35,269 nt of DNA from Bacteroidales bacterium UBA3844. GTDB taxonomy: Bacteria; Bacteroidota; Bacteroidia; Bacteroidales; Paludibacteraceae. The DNA lies in assembly GCA_002392915.1 (NCBI GenBank), contig DGHQ01000050.1:16464-51732 (forward strand). Reading direction: 5' to 3'. The notes beneath the pieces were generated by a model that had not been told where the DNA came from, did no database searches, and saw nothing but the letters and a program-made list of their open reading frames with translations. Of the stretch, positions 17,465 through 25,978 are shown piece by piece. Each line of letters begins with the position of its first letter. The first letter of the stretch is position 1. Both the position numbers and the translations under genes were made by a program.

Positions 17465-17539
17465 ATTCCTATTCCGTAAAAATCATACAATTTTCCTTAA
17501 CATTTTATGGATTTCTAAAAATATTTTCTGTTGAAACAC

Positions 17540-17568
17540 TTGTGCTTCAACATCTTTTTGTAATTTTG
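17540..17568 (+). promoter_or_regulatory. Promoter of the secreted 565-residue protein
   Basis: TTG at 17540-17542 is followed after 18 bases by TAATTTTG at 17561-17568. Both elements and the spacing fit the Bacteroides promoter. The predicted transcript start is near 17575, about 75 bases before the chosen start codon. Confidence 0.75.
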
Positions 17569-17649
17569 CATCAGTTAGTTAGCAAATAGTCAATACTTTC
17601 AAGTTTAAGTGTGGTTGTTTGCAAGTCATTTGATATAATAATTAAATTT

Positions 17650-19347
17650 ATGAGTATGCGAAAAACTCTACTCTTAAGTTTGACGTTACTTTCTGCCGTA
17701 TCAACGTTTGCGACAGTAAAAACCGTCACCATTCCAGTTGTGCCAGAAGGCAAGAACTGTCGTTTTGTAATTAAAGACATTCCTGGAAATCTTGATGTGA
17801 CAGAAGAGCAAAACCAAGCTCTTAACAGTTTGGTGGGCAAGATCTTCGGAGAAAACACTTTCTTCTATGTCTTAACAGATTCTCTTGAAAACGGCACCTT
17901 TAAAGACACTTTAAAGTGTGAGATTTCTATTGGAAGAAAAGCCAGTATAGCGGTCAACGACACCATTCTTTGTGCAGAAGACAGCACTTACATTGGTTCT
18001 CTCATCAACCTCTATAGTGGAACTTATTGGAGAAAGGATCCTTCCTCTAGTGTGTATGCTGAATACAGACCATACTACGACATGTATGCCTCTAAAATTG
18101 GGACAAAATCAGATTCTATAGATTGGGATTCTTATAGAATACCGTTTGATTCCTCTTTATTCTACCGCGATTCTCCCTCTAGTCTAAATCCAGACTTCGT
18201 ACGTTCTTTCAACAATGTCGATCAGACAGGAGTCTATATGTTTGTAGCGAAAGACACATTTACTGGCTGTAGCCACATGGATATTGCGGAAATCACAGTT
18301 AATAACTGTAAGACTTCGTATATCCACTGGTTCAACTATGATGGTTCAAAAGAGTATCATGCATTCAGAAGCGACGACTATTTGTCGTATCTGAAAGAGG
18401 ATTCCATCTATGTCCTAGATCCATTTGTTAACTGCATCTGCAAACTGCCGCTAGACACAATTGTGGAGAGCACACAATCGGAAGATCCGGAAGACTGTGA
18501 GCACTACAAATACGACGTGACAGTCAAGTTGGTAGCGACTGTACTTAATCTCGATAAAATTGTGGAATCCGACACTATTGTGGCGTACGTTCTGCACTTG
18601 GACGATTCTGGTTCTTCATTCAGAATAGCACCTGACACAGCTATAGCCAATTATAATGGCAACTGCGTCTTCACAGTGCCAGAAATCCAACTTTTGATGC
18701 CAAAATGTGATTGTGGATCATACTACTACACTCAGAATCTGCACACAGGCGACACTATAACAAAGTCGAGTGACGTCATCTTTACATTCAGAAACTACTG
18801 TAAAGGAGACACAGTCGAGAAAGTCCACGTCTTAGTGCCGGATGACATAAGGATATTTGGCAACGACACCACAGTGTTTGCCAAAGACAGTATAGGACTA
18901 GACAAAGTCATATACATCGACAGCCGTCGCCCAGTATATAATTCGTTTACTCATAAGGTAGAAATGACAATTTCTCGCACCATCGAATTGAAAGGATACT
19001 TCAATTCTATTACAGAAGACAGTCTGGTGTTAAGCCACGGAGGAAAAGAGATGCCAATACTATATTTTCTCGACAACGTAAACAAAACTGGCACTTACTA
19101 CTTTGTAGCAAGAGACACAATGACAGGATGCGAAGCGACGGAAGATTTCGCCATCACAGTGCTTGGCAACGATTCCACACCAGCTCCACTATATTCTGCT
19201 GACATCTACGAAGTGAGAGGAAACATCTACACTGTTTCTGGAGCTATTGTAATGAAGGATGTTTATTTGAAAGATGTCAGCGACAGATTGAAAGAAGGTA
19301 TTTATATCTTCAACAACAAGAAGATCTATATCAACAGGAAGAAGTAG
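17650..19347 (+). CDS. Secreted beta-sandwich protein with T9SS-like C-terminal domain
   Basis: The chosen start gives 565 residues: an MSMRKTLLLSLTLLSAVST signal peptide fits well, whereas the longer reading (start 17611) adds a polar stretch. The body has Cys-pair, Ig/PKD-like modules. One unit occurs twice, near residues 186 and 472: NNVDQTGVYMFVAKDTFTGC and DNVNKTGTYYFVARDTMTGC. The last 45 residues (VRGNIYTVSGAIV, then DRLKEGIYIFNNKKIYI) have the strand-turn-strand pattern of type A T9SS sorting domains. The protein is therefore probably exported to the cell surface or medium through type IX secretion, possibly as an adhesin-like or structural protein. A promoter precedes and a terminator follows it. 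Exact function unknown. Confidence 0.75.
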   Translation: MSMRKTLLLSLTLLSAVSTFATVKTVTIPVVPEGKNCRFVIKDIPGNLDVTEEQNQALNSLVGKIFGENTFFYVLTDSLENGTFKDTLKCEISIGRKASIAVNDTILCAEDSTYIGSLINLYSGTYWRKDPSSSVYAEYRPYYDMYASKIGTKSDSIDWDSYRIPFDSSLFYRDSPSSLNPDFVRSFNNVDQTGVYMFVAKDTFTGCSHMDIAEITVNNCKTSYIHWFNYDGSKEYHAFRSDDYLSYLKEDSIYVLDPFVNCICKLPLDTIVESTQSEDPEDCEHYKYDVTVKLVATVLNLDKIVESDTIVAYVLHLDDSGSSFRIAPDTAIANYNGNCVFTVPEIQLLMPKCDCGSYYYTQNLHTGDTITKSSDVIFTFRNYCKGDTVEKVHVLVPDDIRIFGNDTTVFAKDSIGLDKVIYIDSRRPVYNSFTHKVEMTISRTIELKGYFNSITEDSLVLSHGGKEMPILYFLDNVNKTGTYYFVARDTMTGCEATEDFAITVLGNDSTPAPLYSADIYEVRGNIYTVSGAIVMKDVYLKDVSDRLKEGIYIFNNKKIYINRKK

Positions 19348-19372
19348 AAAACAACTTCATATTCTGATAATT

Positions 19373-19410
19373 AAAAATGAGAGGCGACGGTATGTCACCC
19401 CTCATTTTTT
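19373..19410 (+). terminator. Intrinsic terminator after the T9SS-type protein
   Basis: AAAATGAG pairs with CTCATTTT. Two further short pairings (GG/CC and GAC/GTC) close a 5-base loop, and the T-run is extended to six. It lies 26 bases after the stop. Confidence 0.75.
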
Positions 19411-19520
19411 GCAATTATGTAGAGGCTATTGCCTTGTGCTCGCCCTATTTAACATCAGTTCGATGAAATTAAATATTATAGTAGGAGAAAAAAAAATGAT
19501 AGTTGGAGTGCCATAAATGA

Positions 19521-19594
19521 GGATTGTTAAGGACCCATGTTTGATAAATATTGGTCCTAACCACTCCCCTCCAGTGCGAGCCGTAGGCGAGCAC
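19521..19594 (+). repeat. Two-hairpin intergenic element, copy 1
   Basis: It opens with GGATTGTTAAGG. Stem 1 is GGACC/GGTCC, extended by TTAA/TAA, with a 17-base loop. A CCACTCCCCT linker follows. Hairpin 2 is GTGC-GA-GCC-GTA-GGC-GA-GCAC, that is, two stems separated by a GA/GA tandem mismatch. The same order of parts with different but still paired stems occurs at 27171-27232, which supports selection on structure. Confidence 0.6.
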
Positions 19595-19783
19595 ATAAAA
19601 TTTAATAAAACCACAGAGACACAAGGTTTACAGAGAAAGGCTGTGCCTTTTTATGAGAAAAAGAGGTGAGAAATCAATCAGGAAGTGGAAAATGATTCGC
19701 AGAACTCACGTTATTTACGGCACCTTGTGCACACCCTATTTGCCCAATAGGGCAATTGTAATGGATTGAAAAAGGATTTATCT

Positions 19784-19816
19784 TGATAAAAGTGTAGTTG
19801 GAGTACATTTTTATCA
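19784..19816 (-). terminator. Possible terminator after the FeoB-associated gene
   Basis: TGATAAAAGTGT and ACATTTTTATCA form a 12-bp stem with one G-U pair and a 9-base loop, 13 bases after the small gene's stop on the minus strand. Only a late, interrupted T-run (CCTTTTT) follows, so termination strength is doubtful. Confidence 0.35.
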
Positions 19817-19829
19817 GGATATCCGATTT

Positions 19830-19976
19830 CTATTTCTTATCGCAGCCATGGCAATCGTCTCCGTGGCAGTCACATTTGTCGCAACCGCATCCACATTTGT
19901 TGTCTTTTGCGACAAGTCGTTTGACAGTGAAAAACACAGCCACTGCTACTATGATATATACTATTATTTCCTGCAT
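19830..19976 (-). CDS. FeoB-associated Cys-rich membrane protein
   Basis: A 48-residue protein. It has an N-terminal membrane helix (MQEIIVYIIVAVAVFFTVK), a basic KRLVAKDNK stop-transfer segment, and a Cys/His-rich tail of the form CGCGC-DK-CDCHGDDCHGC. This is the FeoB_associated family pattern: a small single-pass protein encoded next to feoB, whose thiols may carry or sense ferrous iron at the FeoB channel. It contains seven cysteines and two histidines in the last 21 residues. It follows feoAB on the same strand after a gap of about 118 bases that holds a palindromic repeat. The ATG is the only sensible start. Confidence 0.9.
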   Translation of the reverse strand: MQEIIVYIIVAVAVFFTVKRLVAKDNKCGCGCDKCDCHGDDCHGCDKK

Positions 19977-20011
19977 AGTTTTCTATTTTTGATATTATTT
20001 TCCCTCGTTGC

Positions 20012-20031
20012 GGGCAGGTTTGAAACCTGCC
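20012..20031 (-). repeat. REP-like palindrome between feoAB and its partner
   Basis: GGCAGGTTT and AAACCTGCC form a perfect 9-bp stem around one base. On the minus strand this copy and its 3' flank (CGCAACGAGG) line up with the copy at 26247-26277 (CGCAATAGG), but its GTAG head has decayed to GTGT. It sits inside the feoAB to Cys-rich protein gap. Confidence 0.75.
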
Positions 20032-20094
20032 ACACGCTGGGAATTTCTGTCTTAATAATCATCATTGCGGACAGGCATAAACCATGTTCCTACA

Positions 20095-22545
20095 TTATCC
20101 GATCAAACTTGCAATCTGATAGAATGCAAACGACACAATCCATGCCACCAATGTGGTGTAGCCTACCGCAAAGGCCGCCCACTTGGCTGTCGACTCTTTC
20201 GCCAATGCAGTGACCGCCGCTATACATGGCGAGCAAAGCAGGATGAAGAGCATCAACGAGAATGCCACAACCGGAGTAAAGACGTGTGTGCCATCTTTAT
20301 ACTGCGCATTTTGAAGTGCTGACACCAGTTTTTCACTCTCTTCATCAGCCTCTCCATCCGCCTGGTAGAGAATACCCATAGATGAAACAACTATCTCTTT
20401 TGCCGCCAAACCAGTAAGAATGCTCACTGATGTTTTCCAATCAAATCCAAGTGGCTGGAATACTGGGGCAATAAACTTACCGATGCTTCCGATATATGAG
20501 TTTTCACTCTGCACAGAAGATCTTAGCAACGTCAACTCGGCATACTCATCACTATTCTCATCCACCTGGGCTATCTTCGCGTCGATTTCATCCAATTCAG
20601 GGGAAGACGAAGGGAAATAGTTTAATGCCCATAATAATATAGACGCGAGCAAGATCACCGTACCCATCTTTTTCAGATACTGCACTGCCTTGTCCCACAT
20701 GTGGATCAAGACGCTTCTCCACGTCGGAATACGATAAGGAGGCAACTCCATCACAAACTCCTCGCTATTGTTCTTAAACTTCGTCTTTTTGAGCAACAAT
20801 GCCGTCAGGATAGCGAATACTATTCCTATAAGATAAATCAAGAAGAGCATCAAGCCCTGTTTTTCCGCAAAAAATGCACTCACAAGCAATAGGTAGACGG
20901 GAAGGCGAGCCGAGCAAGACATAAACGGTATCGCCATCATTGTGATGATTCTATCCTTCGGATTCTCCAGTGTACGTGTCGCCATAATGGCAGGCACTCC
21001 ACAGCCAAAGCCGCTCAACATCGGAATGAAACTTTTTCCATGCAGTCCGACCTTATGCATCACCCTATCCATGATAAACGCCGCTCTCGCCATATAACCG
21101 GTATCCTCCAGAATTGCGATGAAGAAGAAGAGAATCAGAATGTTGGGCAAGAAGACAATCACACCTCCCACTCCAGCAATAATTCCGTCGACCACAAGAT
21201 CCGCAAGTATTCCTTCCGGCAACACACTTTTCACTCCATCACATATCAACGACACCAGACTCTCTATCCAGTCCTGCGGATAGGCTCCAAGTTGGAATGT
21301 CGCCTCAAACATCAGGAAGAGGAACAACAACAGGAATGGGAATCCAAGCCACTTGTGAGTCAGTATTCTGTCTGCCTTATACTCCAAGTCGTTCTGCACC
21401 CCCTCTTTCCACTCCAATGTCTCATTCAGTGCTCCACGAATGAATCCATATTTTGCGTTTGTAATTACACTGGTAATATCCTCATCGTATGTCTTGGCGA
21501 TTGCCTCACGAGACTCCTCCACCTGCTTTCTGATCGGCTCAAAATCGGCGAAAGATTTTTTTATCATCTCCTCCGTATGTTTGTCGCCTTCAAGCAGTTT
21601 CAGAATAATATATCTAAATGGATAATCCACCGCAATCTCATTGTGCGACTCAATCAACGGTTTGATTTTCTCTATCTCCTTCTCTATTGATGAACCATAG
21701 TTGATATGGATATGCTTGAGCAAAGTTTCCTTCTCCTCATGTATGTTCACAATATGGTCGAGCACATGAGTGATACCCTCTCCGGTTTTTGCGATCGTTG
21801 GGACACATGGGAAACCGATGATTTTCTCAAGTTGGTCTATATCAAGTTTGGAGCCGGTTTTCTCGAGCACATCATACATATTCAATGCCATCACCATACG
21901 CACATTCATGTCGATGAGCTGCGTGGTAAGGAACATGTTGCGGGCAAGATTGCCAGTATCCACCACATTAAGGATCATATCCGGATGCTGCTCGGTGATA
22001 TACTCACGCACATAAAGTTCTTCCGGAGAATATTCAGTGATGGAATAAGTGCCTGGGAGGTCGACGAGATTGATTGTATATCCTTTATGGTAGAATGTAC
22101 CCGTTTTCGACGAAACCGTCACTCCACTATAGTTGCCAACATGTTCGTGCAGGCCGGTAGCATGGTTGAAAAGAGATGTTTTTCCACAGTTGGGATTACC
22201 CACCAACGCCACAGTGATGGTTTTGTCGAAAGGCTCTGAATGGAAATCAGCATCCTCACTTATAGTGCCCTGAAACGAATATTTTTCAACCTTCGACAAC
22301 TCATCTACATCGACCACTTCGATATGGGCAGCTTCAGTGCGTCGCAACGACACATGACTCTGCATAATTTTGTATTCAATAGGATCTTGTAAAGGGGCGC
22401 TCTTTATCACCTTCACCTTCTCTCCTCTCACAAATCCCATCTCCATCACACGATGGCGGAATCCTCCTTGTCCATTCACTCTGTAGACAATGCATTCCTT
22501 GCCTTGCTCTACATCCAACAAAAGTTTCTTTTCTTTCGATTCCAT
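20095..22545 (-). CDS. feoB: FeoA-FeoB fusion, ferrous iron transporter
   Basis: An 816-residue inner-membrane ferrous iron transporter. Residues 1-80 are a FeoA (SH3-like) domain fused to the N-terminus, a layout common in Bacteroidota. The cytoplasmic G-protein domain follows: G1 GNPNCGKT at residues 116-123, G2 in NYSGVTVSSK, G3 DLPG, and G4-like NMYD. The membrane core contains GFGCGVPAIMATRTLENPKDR and MSCSARLPVYLLL, the conserved Gate motifs with Cys. About eight membrane helices are visible. It starts 11 bases after the ccsBA stop, so it is probably cotranscribed with it, and it is followed by the FeoB-associated Cys-rich protein. Confidence 0.95.
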   Translation of the reverse strand: MESKEKKLLLDVEQGKECIVYRVNGQGGFRHRVMEMGFVRGEKVKVIKSAPLQDPIEYKIMQSHVSLRRTEAAHIEVVDVDELSKVEKYSFQGTISEDADFHSEPFDKTITVALVGNPNCGKTSLFNHATGLHEHVGNYSGVTVSSKTGTFYHKGYTINLVDLPGTYSITEYSPEELYVREYITEQHPDMILNVVDTGNLARNMFLTTQLIDMNVRMVMALNMYDVLEKTGSKLDIDQLEKIIGFPCVPTIAKTGEGITHVLDHIVNIHEEKETLLKHIHINYGSSIEKEIEKIKPLIESHNEIAVDYPFRYIILKLLEGDKHTEEMIKKSFADFEPIRKQVEESREAIAKTYDEDITSVITNAKYGFIRGALNETLEWKEGVQNDLEYKADRILTHKWLGFPFLLLFLFLMFEATFQLGAYPQDWIESLVSLICDGVKSVLPEGILADLVVDGIIAGVGGVIVFLPNILILFFFIAILEDTGYMARAAFIMDRVMHKVGLHGKSFIPMLSGFGCGVPAIMATRTLENPKDRIITMMAIPFMSCSARLPVYLLLVSAFFAEKQGLMLFLIYLIGIVFAILTALLLKKTKFKNNSEEFVMELPPYRIPTWRSVLIHMWDKAVQYLKKMGTVILLASILLWALNYFPSSSPELDEIDAKIAQVDENSDEYAELTLLRSSVQSENSYIGSIGKFIAPVFQPLGFDWKTSVSILTGLAAKEIVVSSMGILYQADGEADEESEKLVSALQNAQYKDGTHVFTPVVAFSLMLFILLCSPCIAAVTALAKESTAKWAAFAVGYTTLVAWIVSFAFYQIASLIG

Positions 22546-22556
22546 AATTTCTTATT

Positions 22557-24767
22557 CTAACCTGCGTAACTATGCATGCCTCCCAACAGATAGTTAACAC
22601 CGAAATATGTCATTATAATTGCTCCAAAGCTGACCAGCAGGTATGTCTGGAACGGTAAGTCTCGCTTCATCCACGAAATGCTCTCCCTGTGGAATGCCAT
22701 AGCATAGATGATCATAGTGATCAATGCCCACGTCTCCTTCGGATCCCAACTCCAGTAGCTTCCCCACGATTCGTTTGCCCATACAGCTCCAATAAACATT
22801 CCTATCGCAAGCATAAAAGTGGACGGATATAGCAAAAATCTATTAAGCAACACCAGTCGGGAAATTGTATCCTGATGTTCGGCTCTGTTTCTTGCCATCA
22901 CCAGCGTCGCAGCGCTATTGAAAGCCATAAAAGCGAAAAAAGTGTACGACAGCATCATAAGTGTCACATGTATGCTCATCCAAGGCGACGCGAGGACAGG
23001 CATAAGTGGTGTGATTTCAGGATTCATCATTCCCAGTTTGCTCACCAAAAGTGCGAATCCACCGATGAAAAATCCAGCTGGCATCACCAATGGAATTTTA
23101 ATTCCGGCAAAAATGGTCGTGGCAAACGCAATCCAGCTGATGAAAAGCATCGTCTCATAGCCGTTGCTCATCGGGAACCGTCCTGATATAAATGCACGTA
23201 TTCCGATGATAGCCGAGATACCGATAAATATTATCGCCGAAGCAATAGAAAAACCGACTCTGAACTTGGTCAACTTACGTCGCAACAAACAGAAAAATGA
23301 AAGTAAACCAAGAGTCAACGACGCGTATGCCAACGGCGCGGTATTGCAATAACGGTTGTAGACATGCTCGGCATAGGCTTTCAATTTTTGCGTTCTTGTA
23401 CTTTCTCCACCCTGATTTAAAATATAGCTCTGATCAACATTTATACCATACCAAATACCCCACAAACCATCATACTTATTATGAAACTTATTATACTTCA
23501 CATAGTTGGCATCCGTACTTTCGTTGACTCGTGCGACAAATTCCTGCATGCCTCCTTTGAAAACAGTTGACGGAGTTTCCCACACAATCAAAGAATCAAT
23601 TTTTCTGGGGAATATCTTCAATGGGTTTCCACTCTGCAAATCGAGTATAAGACCTATTTTTTCATCCAATTGATCAAAATCCTTAGTCATGACTTTGCCA
23701 ACCATACCCTTCTTCAGCATTTCAATGGCAGAATCAAAATCAAGCATTCCGTATTTCGATTTGATCATTTTCTCTTTTCTCCAATCCTCTGGAGCAAAGA
23801 TCCATCCTGCCAACACCTGAGTGGCATCATACTCGCCATAACTGTTCTTGCCTGTCAGTTTACGTGTGAAATCAAGAGCATACGTTTCCATCAGCGTAAC
23901 TCTTCCATTATAGAGTATACGCACCCTGCCAAACATCTCTGCCACATTCGAATTTTCCTTACCTTTCGGAAATGTGCGTGGGGCGGCATCAATCAGCGTC
24001 GGCACACCTAATAAAAGCAACACAGTGAATGTTTTCCAAAGCGGGTCACGAAGGATCTGTCGGAAATAACAGCGTTTTCCAAAAAGGAAAAGAATCATTG
24101 AAACTGTCAACAACAAATACCCAAAATAGGTGATTCCTGTGCCAACAGGATCGTATGCGACCGTAAGGATACTGCCATTGCAATCTTCATCATATGATGT
24201 CTGAAACAGACGGTAGCCATCCACGTCGAGAACCTTATTCATAGAGATTCGATGCGTAGATGATGAGGAGACTTCCTGTGACGCATGATCATGAGACGCA
24301 CGACCTTCCTGTGATGCACGACCATGAGACGCACGACCGTGCGTCTCTACATAGGACACAAAATCTTTAGGGGCATCGGATAAATGATAATATTCGATCT
24401 CGAATTTCTGTAATGTGATTGAAAAAGGCAATTTCATCACATCTCTATTCTCCTTGATAGCATAATCCTTGGTCTCTCCCTCTCGCAAATGAACAATTCC
24501 CGATTCAGAGAAATGGCTGAACAAGGCTCCGACCAAAATTATTCCAAAAGAGAGATGGATCAGAATGGCGGGGATCCCCATCTTTTTTCTTTTTTTGAAG
24601 ATAAGAAAAGAGGCTGACACAACCACAGAACACCATCCTAGAATCATGAATGGATTAGAATAGAGAAAAGTATCGCCGGCATCTCCGACGACGGAGAATA
24701 TAGCCAAAGCAATTGTGATAATTGCCAGCACTACGAACGGCAGATATTTCGATATCTTTTCTCCCAT
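22557..24767 (-). CDS. Cytochrome c synthase CcsBA (ResB-CcsA fusion)
   Basis: A 736-residue membrane protein of System II cytochrome c maturation, which exports haem and attaches it to CxxCH apocytochromes. The start at 24767 was chosen because its ATG overlaps the upstream TGA (ATGA). An earlier ATG would run into that gene. The N-terminal part is ResB-like: four membrane helices and a large periplasmic domain. The C-terminal part is CcsA, with the haem-binding WWD signature WGSYWSWDPKETWAL near the end and periplasmic His residues flanking it. The periplasmic ResB part carries two in-frame 11-residue repeats (GRASHGRASQE, GRASHDHASQE) at residues 144-165, absent from what I know of the family. 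feoAB follows after 11 bases. Confidence 0.93.
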   Translation of the reverse strand: MGEKISKYLPFVVLAIITIALAIFSVVGDAGDTFLYSNPFMILGWCSVVVSASFLIFKKRKKMGIPAILIHLSFGIILVGALFSHFSESGIVHLREGETKDYAIKENRDVMKLPFSITLQKFEIEYYHLSDAPKDFVSYVETHGRASHGRASQEGRASHDHASQEVSSSSTHRISMNKVLDVDGYRLFQTSYDEDCNGSILTVAYDPVGTGITYFGYLLLTVSMILFLFGKRCYFRQILRDPLWKTFTVLLLLGVPTLIDAAPRTFPKGKENSNVAEMFGRVRILYNGRVTLMETYALDFTRKLTGKNSYGEYDATQVLAGWIFAPEDWRKEKMIKSKYGMLDFDSAIEMLKKGMVGKVMTKDFDQLDEKIGLILDLQSGNPLKIFPRKIDSLIVWETPSTVFKGGMQEFVARVNESTDANYVKYNKFHNKYDGLWGIWYGINVDQSYILNQGGESTRTQKLKAYAEHVYNRYCNTAPLAYASLTLGLLSFFCLLRRKLTKFRVGFSIASAIIFIGISAIIGIRAFISGRFPMSNGYETMLFISWIAFATTIFAGIKIPLVMPAGFFIGGFALLVSKLGMMNPEITPLMPVLASPWMSIHVTLMMLSYTFFAFMAFNSAATLVMARNRAEHQDTISRLVLLNRFLLYPSTFMLAIGMFIGAVWANESWGSYWSWDPKETWALITMIIYAMAFHRESISWMKRDLPFQTYLLVSFGAIIMTYFGVNYLLGGMHSYAG
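24273..24350 (-). repeat. REP palindrome plus 33-bp tandem repeat inside ccsBA
   Basis: On the minus strand GTAG leads into GAGACGCAC-GGTC-GTGCGTCTC, a perfect 9-bp hairpin (24326-24350) with the REP head tetranucleotide. From 24338 down to 24273 run two 33-bp tandem units, each starting GGTCGTGCGTCTCAT and ending CACAGGAA. Both are read in frame in the coding strand. The first unit begins within the palindrome, so the array probably grew from the inserted repeat. Confidence 0.85.
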
Positions 24768-25903
24768 CACTCTTTTCCTATTGCAATTGCCTCCATTTCT
24801 ATTAACCAAGCAGGACGACAGACAGGCGCCTGCACGATGATAAACTGCTTGTCGGTCAGTATCTTGCTCAATTCATTGTACGCGCATTCGTAATCCGCAA
24901 TATCCCTAAGGTAGACGGTGGCTTGAGAAATATCGTCCCATTTGCAACCTGCCTCCTCCAACAAAGCATTTACGTTTTCGGTCATTCGTTTCACCTGACC
25001 TTTCACATCGCCGACATGAAGCACCGCCCCTTTGGTGTCAATACTTGCCGTACCGCTTATATACACCTGTTTGTAGCCGGCTGAATGATGTATACAGACT
25101 CCACGCTCAAAAGTGACGCCATATTCAATCGTCTTGTTCATATTTTGAGCCGCATAAAGGATCTGTCTTTTGTCGGAAGTGATTCCCTTCACCGCATACG
25201 CATCGAACAGGCTCAACACATTATGGTCTTCATGTTTGCCTTCGATACCAGTGCTGGCAATGTAATGAGTGTCGGGAGTCAATCCATTAAGAAGGAAATT
25301 CTCACGTCTTCCTACCACCACGCCTCCATAATTACGGTCGATATCACGGACAAAAAACCAAGTGCGGACACAATGATCAGCGATATTCATACCGTTTTCA
25401 GCGAGGATTTTCTCATATTGCTGAAGTTGACGGTGCGTCTGCTTATAGCTATCATCATTAGCATCCGCAAGACGAGTGGTCCAAAAGCACTCCTCATCAC
25501 CATTGTCTACCTTGATTGTATTCGCGTCGACGGAAGAAATCTCAATGCCACTTTCAAACATTGCCATCGCCTGTACCTTGCAAAGAGGCATAGGTGGCTG
25601 TCCGACAATAGAGACAGCACATTTTTTCCCCGAAAATGATTGTTTCACATAGTTTGCCTGGGTAGCGATGTCGCTAAGATGGAAACGGACGAAAAACGCG
25701 ATAGTTCCCGTCTCCTTTTCAATTTGTTCGATCGCAAGACGAATATTATCCACCTGCGACATCACGTCGCTGCACTTATCCGAAGTTGGGACAAACGTCG
25801 AATGGATTATTAAACGGTTGCGTCCAGCATTGTCAGCTGCAAACGTAGATATGTTTGCCACTATTCTGTTGCTGTCTTCAAATAATCTTGTTTCGTGTTT
25901 CAT
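24767..25903 (-). CDS. RidA/YjgF-like two-domain protein
   Basis: A 378-residue protein with a C-terminal RidA-like domain (about residues 255-375): YKQVYISGTASIDTKGA, GDVKGQVKRMTENVNALLEEAG and RDIADYECAYNELSKIL. A degenerate N-terminal half has the similar GTIAFFVRFHLSDI pattern. The middle has DRNYGGVVVGRRENF and YIASTGIEG, which recall the FkbO/Hyg5 chorismatase-like branch of the family. RidA deaminates reactive enamines; the function of this branch in Bacteroidota is not known to me. Its TGA overlaps the ccsBA ATG, making it the likely first gene of the iron/haem unit. A promoter with both -33 and -7 elements lies upstream. Confidence 0.75.
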   Translation of the reverse strand: MKHETRLFEDSNRIVANISTFAADNAGRNRLIIHSTFVPTSDKCSDVMSQVDNIRLAIEQIEKETGTIAFFVRFHLSDIATQANYVKQSFSGKKCAVSIVGQPPMPLCKVQAMAMFESGIEISSVDANTIKVDNGDEECFWTTRLADANDDSYKQTHRQLQQYEKILAENGMNIADHCVRTWFFVRDIDRNYGGVVVGRRENFLLNGLTPDTHYIASTGIEGKHEDHNVLSLFDAYAVKGITSDKRQILYAAQNMNKTIEYGVTFERGVCIHHSAGYKQVYISGTASIDTKGAVLHVGDVKGQVKRMTENVNALLEEAGCKWDDISQATVYLRDIADYECAYNELSKILTDKQFIIVQAPVCRPAWLIEMEAIAIGKE

Positions 25904-25978
25904 ATTGCAAATTTACTTGCTTTTTGTCGTTTTTGTAGCGAACAAGCCACAGAAATTGCGATGTTACAAATTTTTCTG

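Larger units (their letters stand above)
19411..19829 (+). other. Gene-poor intergenic stretch with repeat remnants
   Basis: I see no credible gene in about 420 bases. Reading frames are short and lack codon structure. The stretch contains the two-hairpin element at 19521-19594, listed separately, short palindromes such as TGCCC/GGGCA near 19741, and the hairpin at 19784-19816. It looks like decayed or repeat-derived spacer. Confidence 0.6.

Noticed and set aside
19426..19614. A minus-strand frame of 62 codons in the 19.4-19.8 kb spacer
   Set aside because: It crosses the two-hairpin element and has no recognisable feature; the region is better read as non-coding repeat.
19848..20213. A 121-codon plus-strand frame
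   Set aside because: It overlaps both the FeoB-associated gene and the feoAB 3' end on the opposite strand, and both of those are clear family members.
21040..21690. A 216-codon plus-strand frame
   Set aside because: It is antisense to the conserved feoAB gene; its composition (Gln/His/Arg-rich) is that of a shadow frame.
24273..24350. CRISPR-like array
   Set aside because: The repeats are adjacent 33-bp tandem units without spacers and are read in frame as part of ccsBA.
25908..25915. TAAATTTG as the main promoter of the Rid gene, giving leaderless mRNA
   Set aside because: It has no -33 element at a usable spacing, while a full -33/-7 pair exists 70 bases further upstream. Kept only as a minor possibility.
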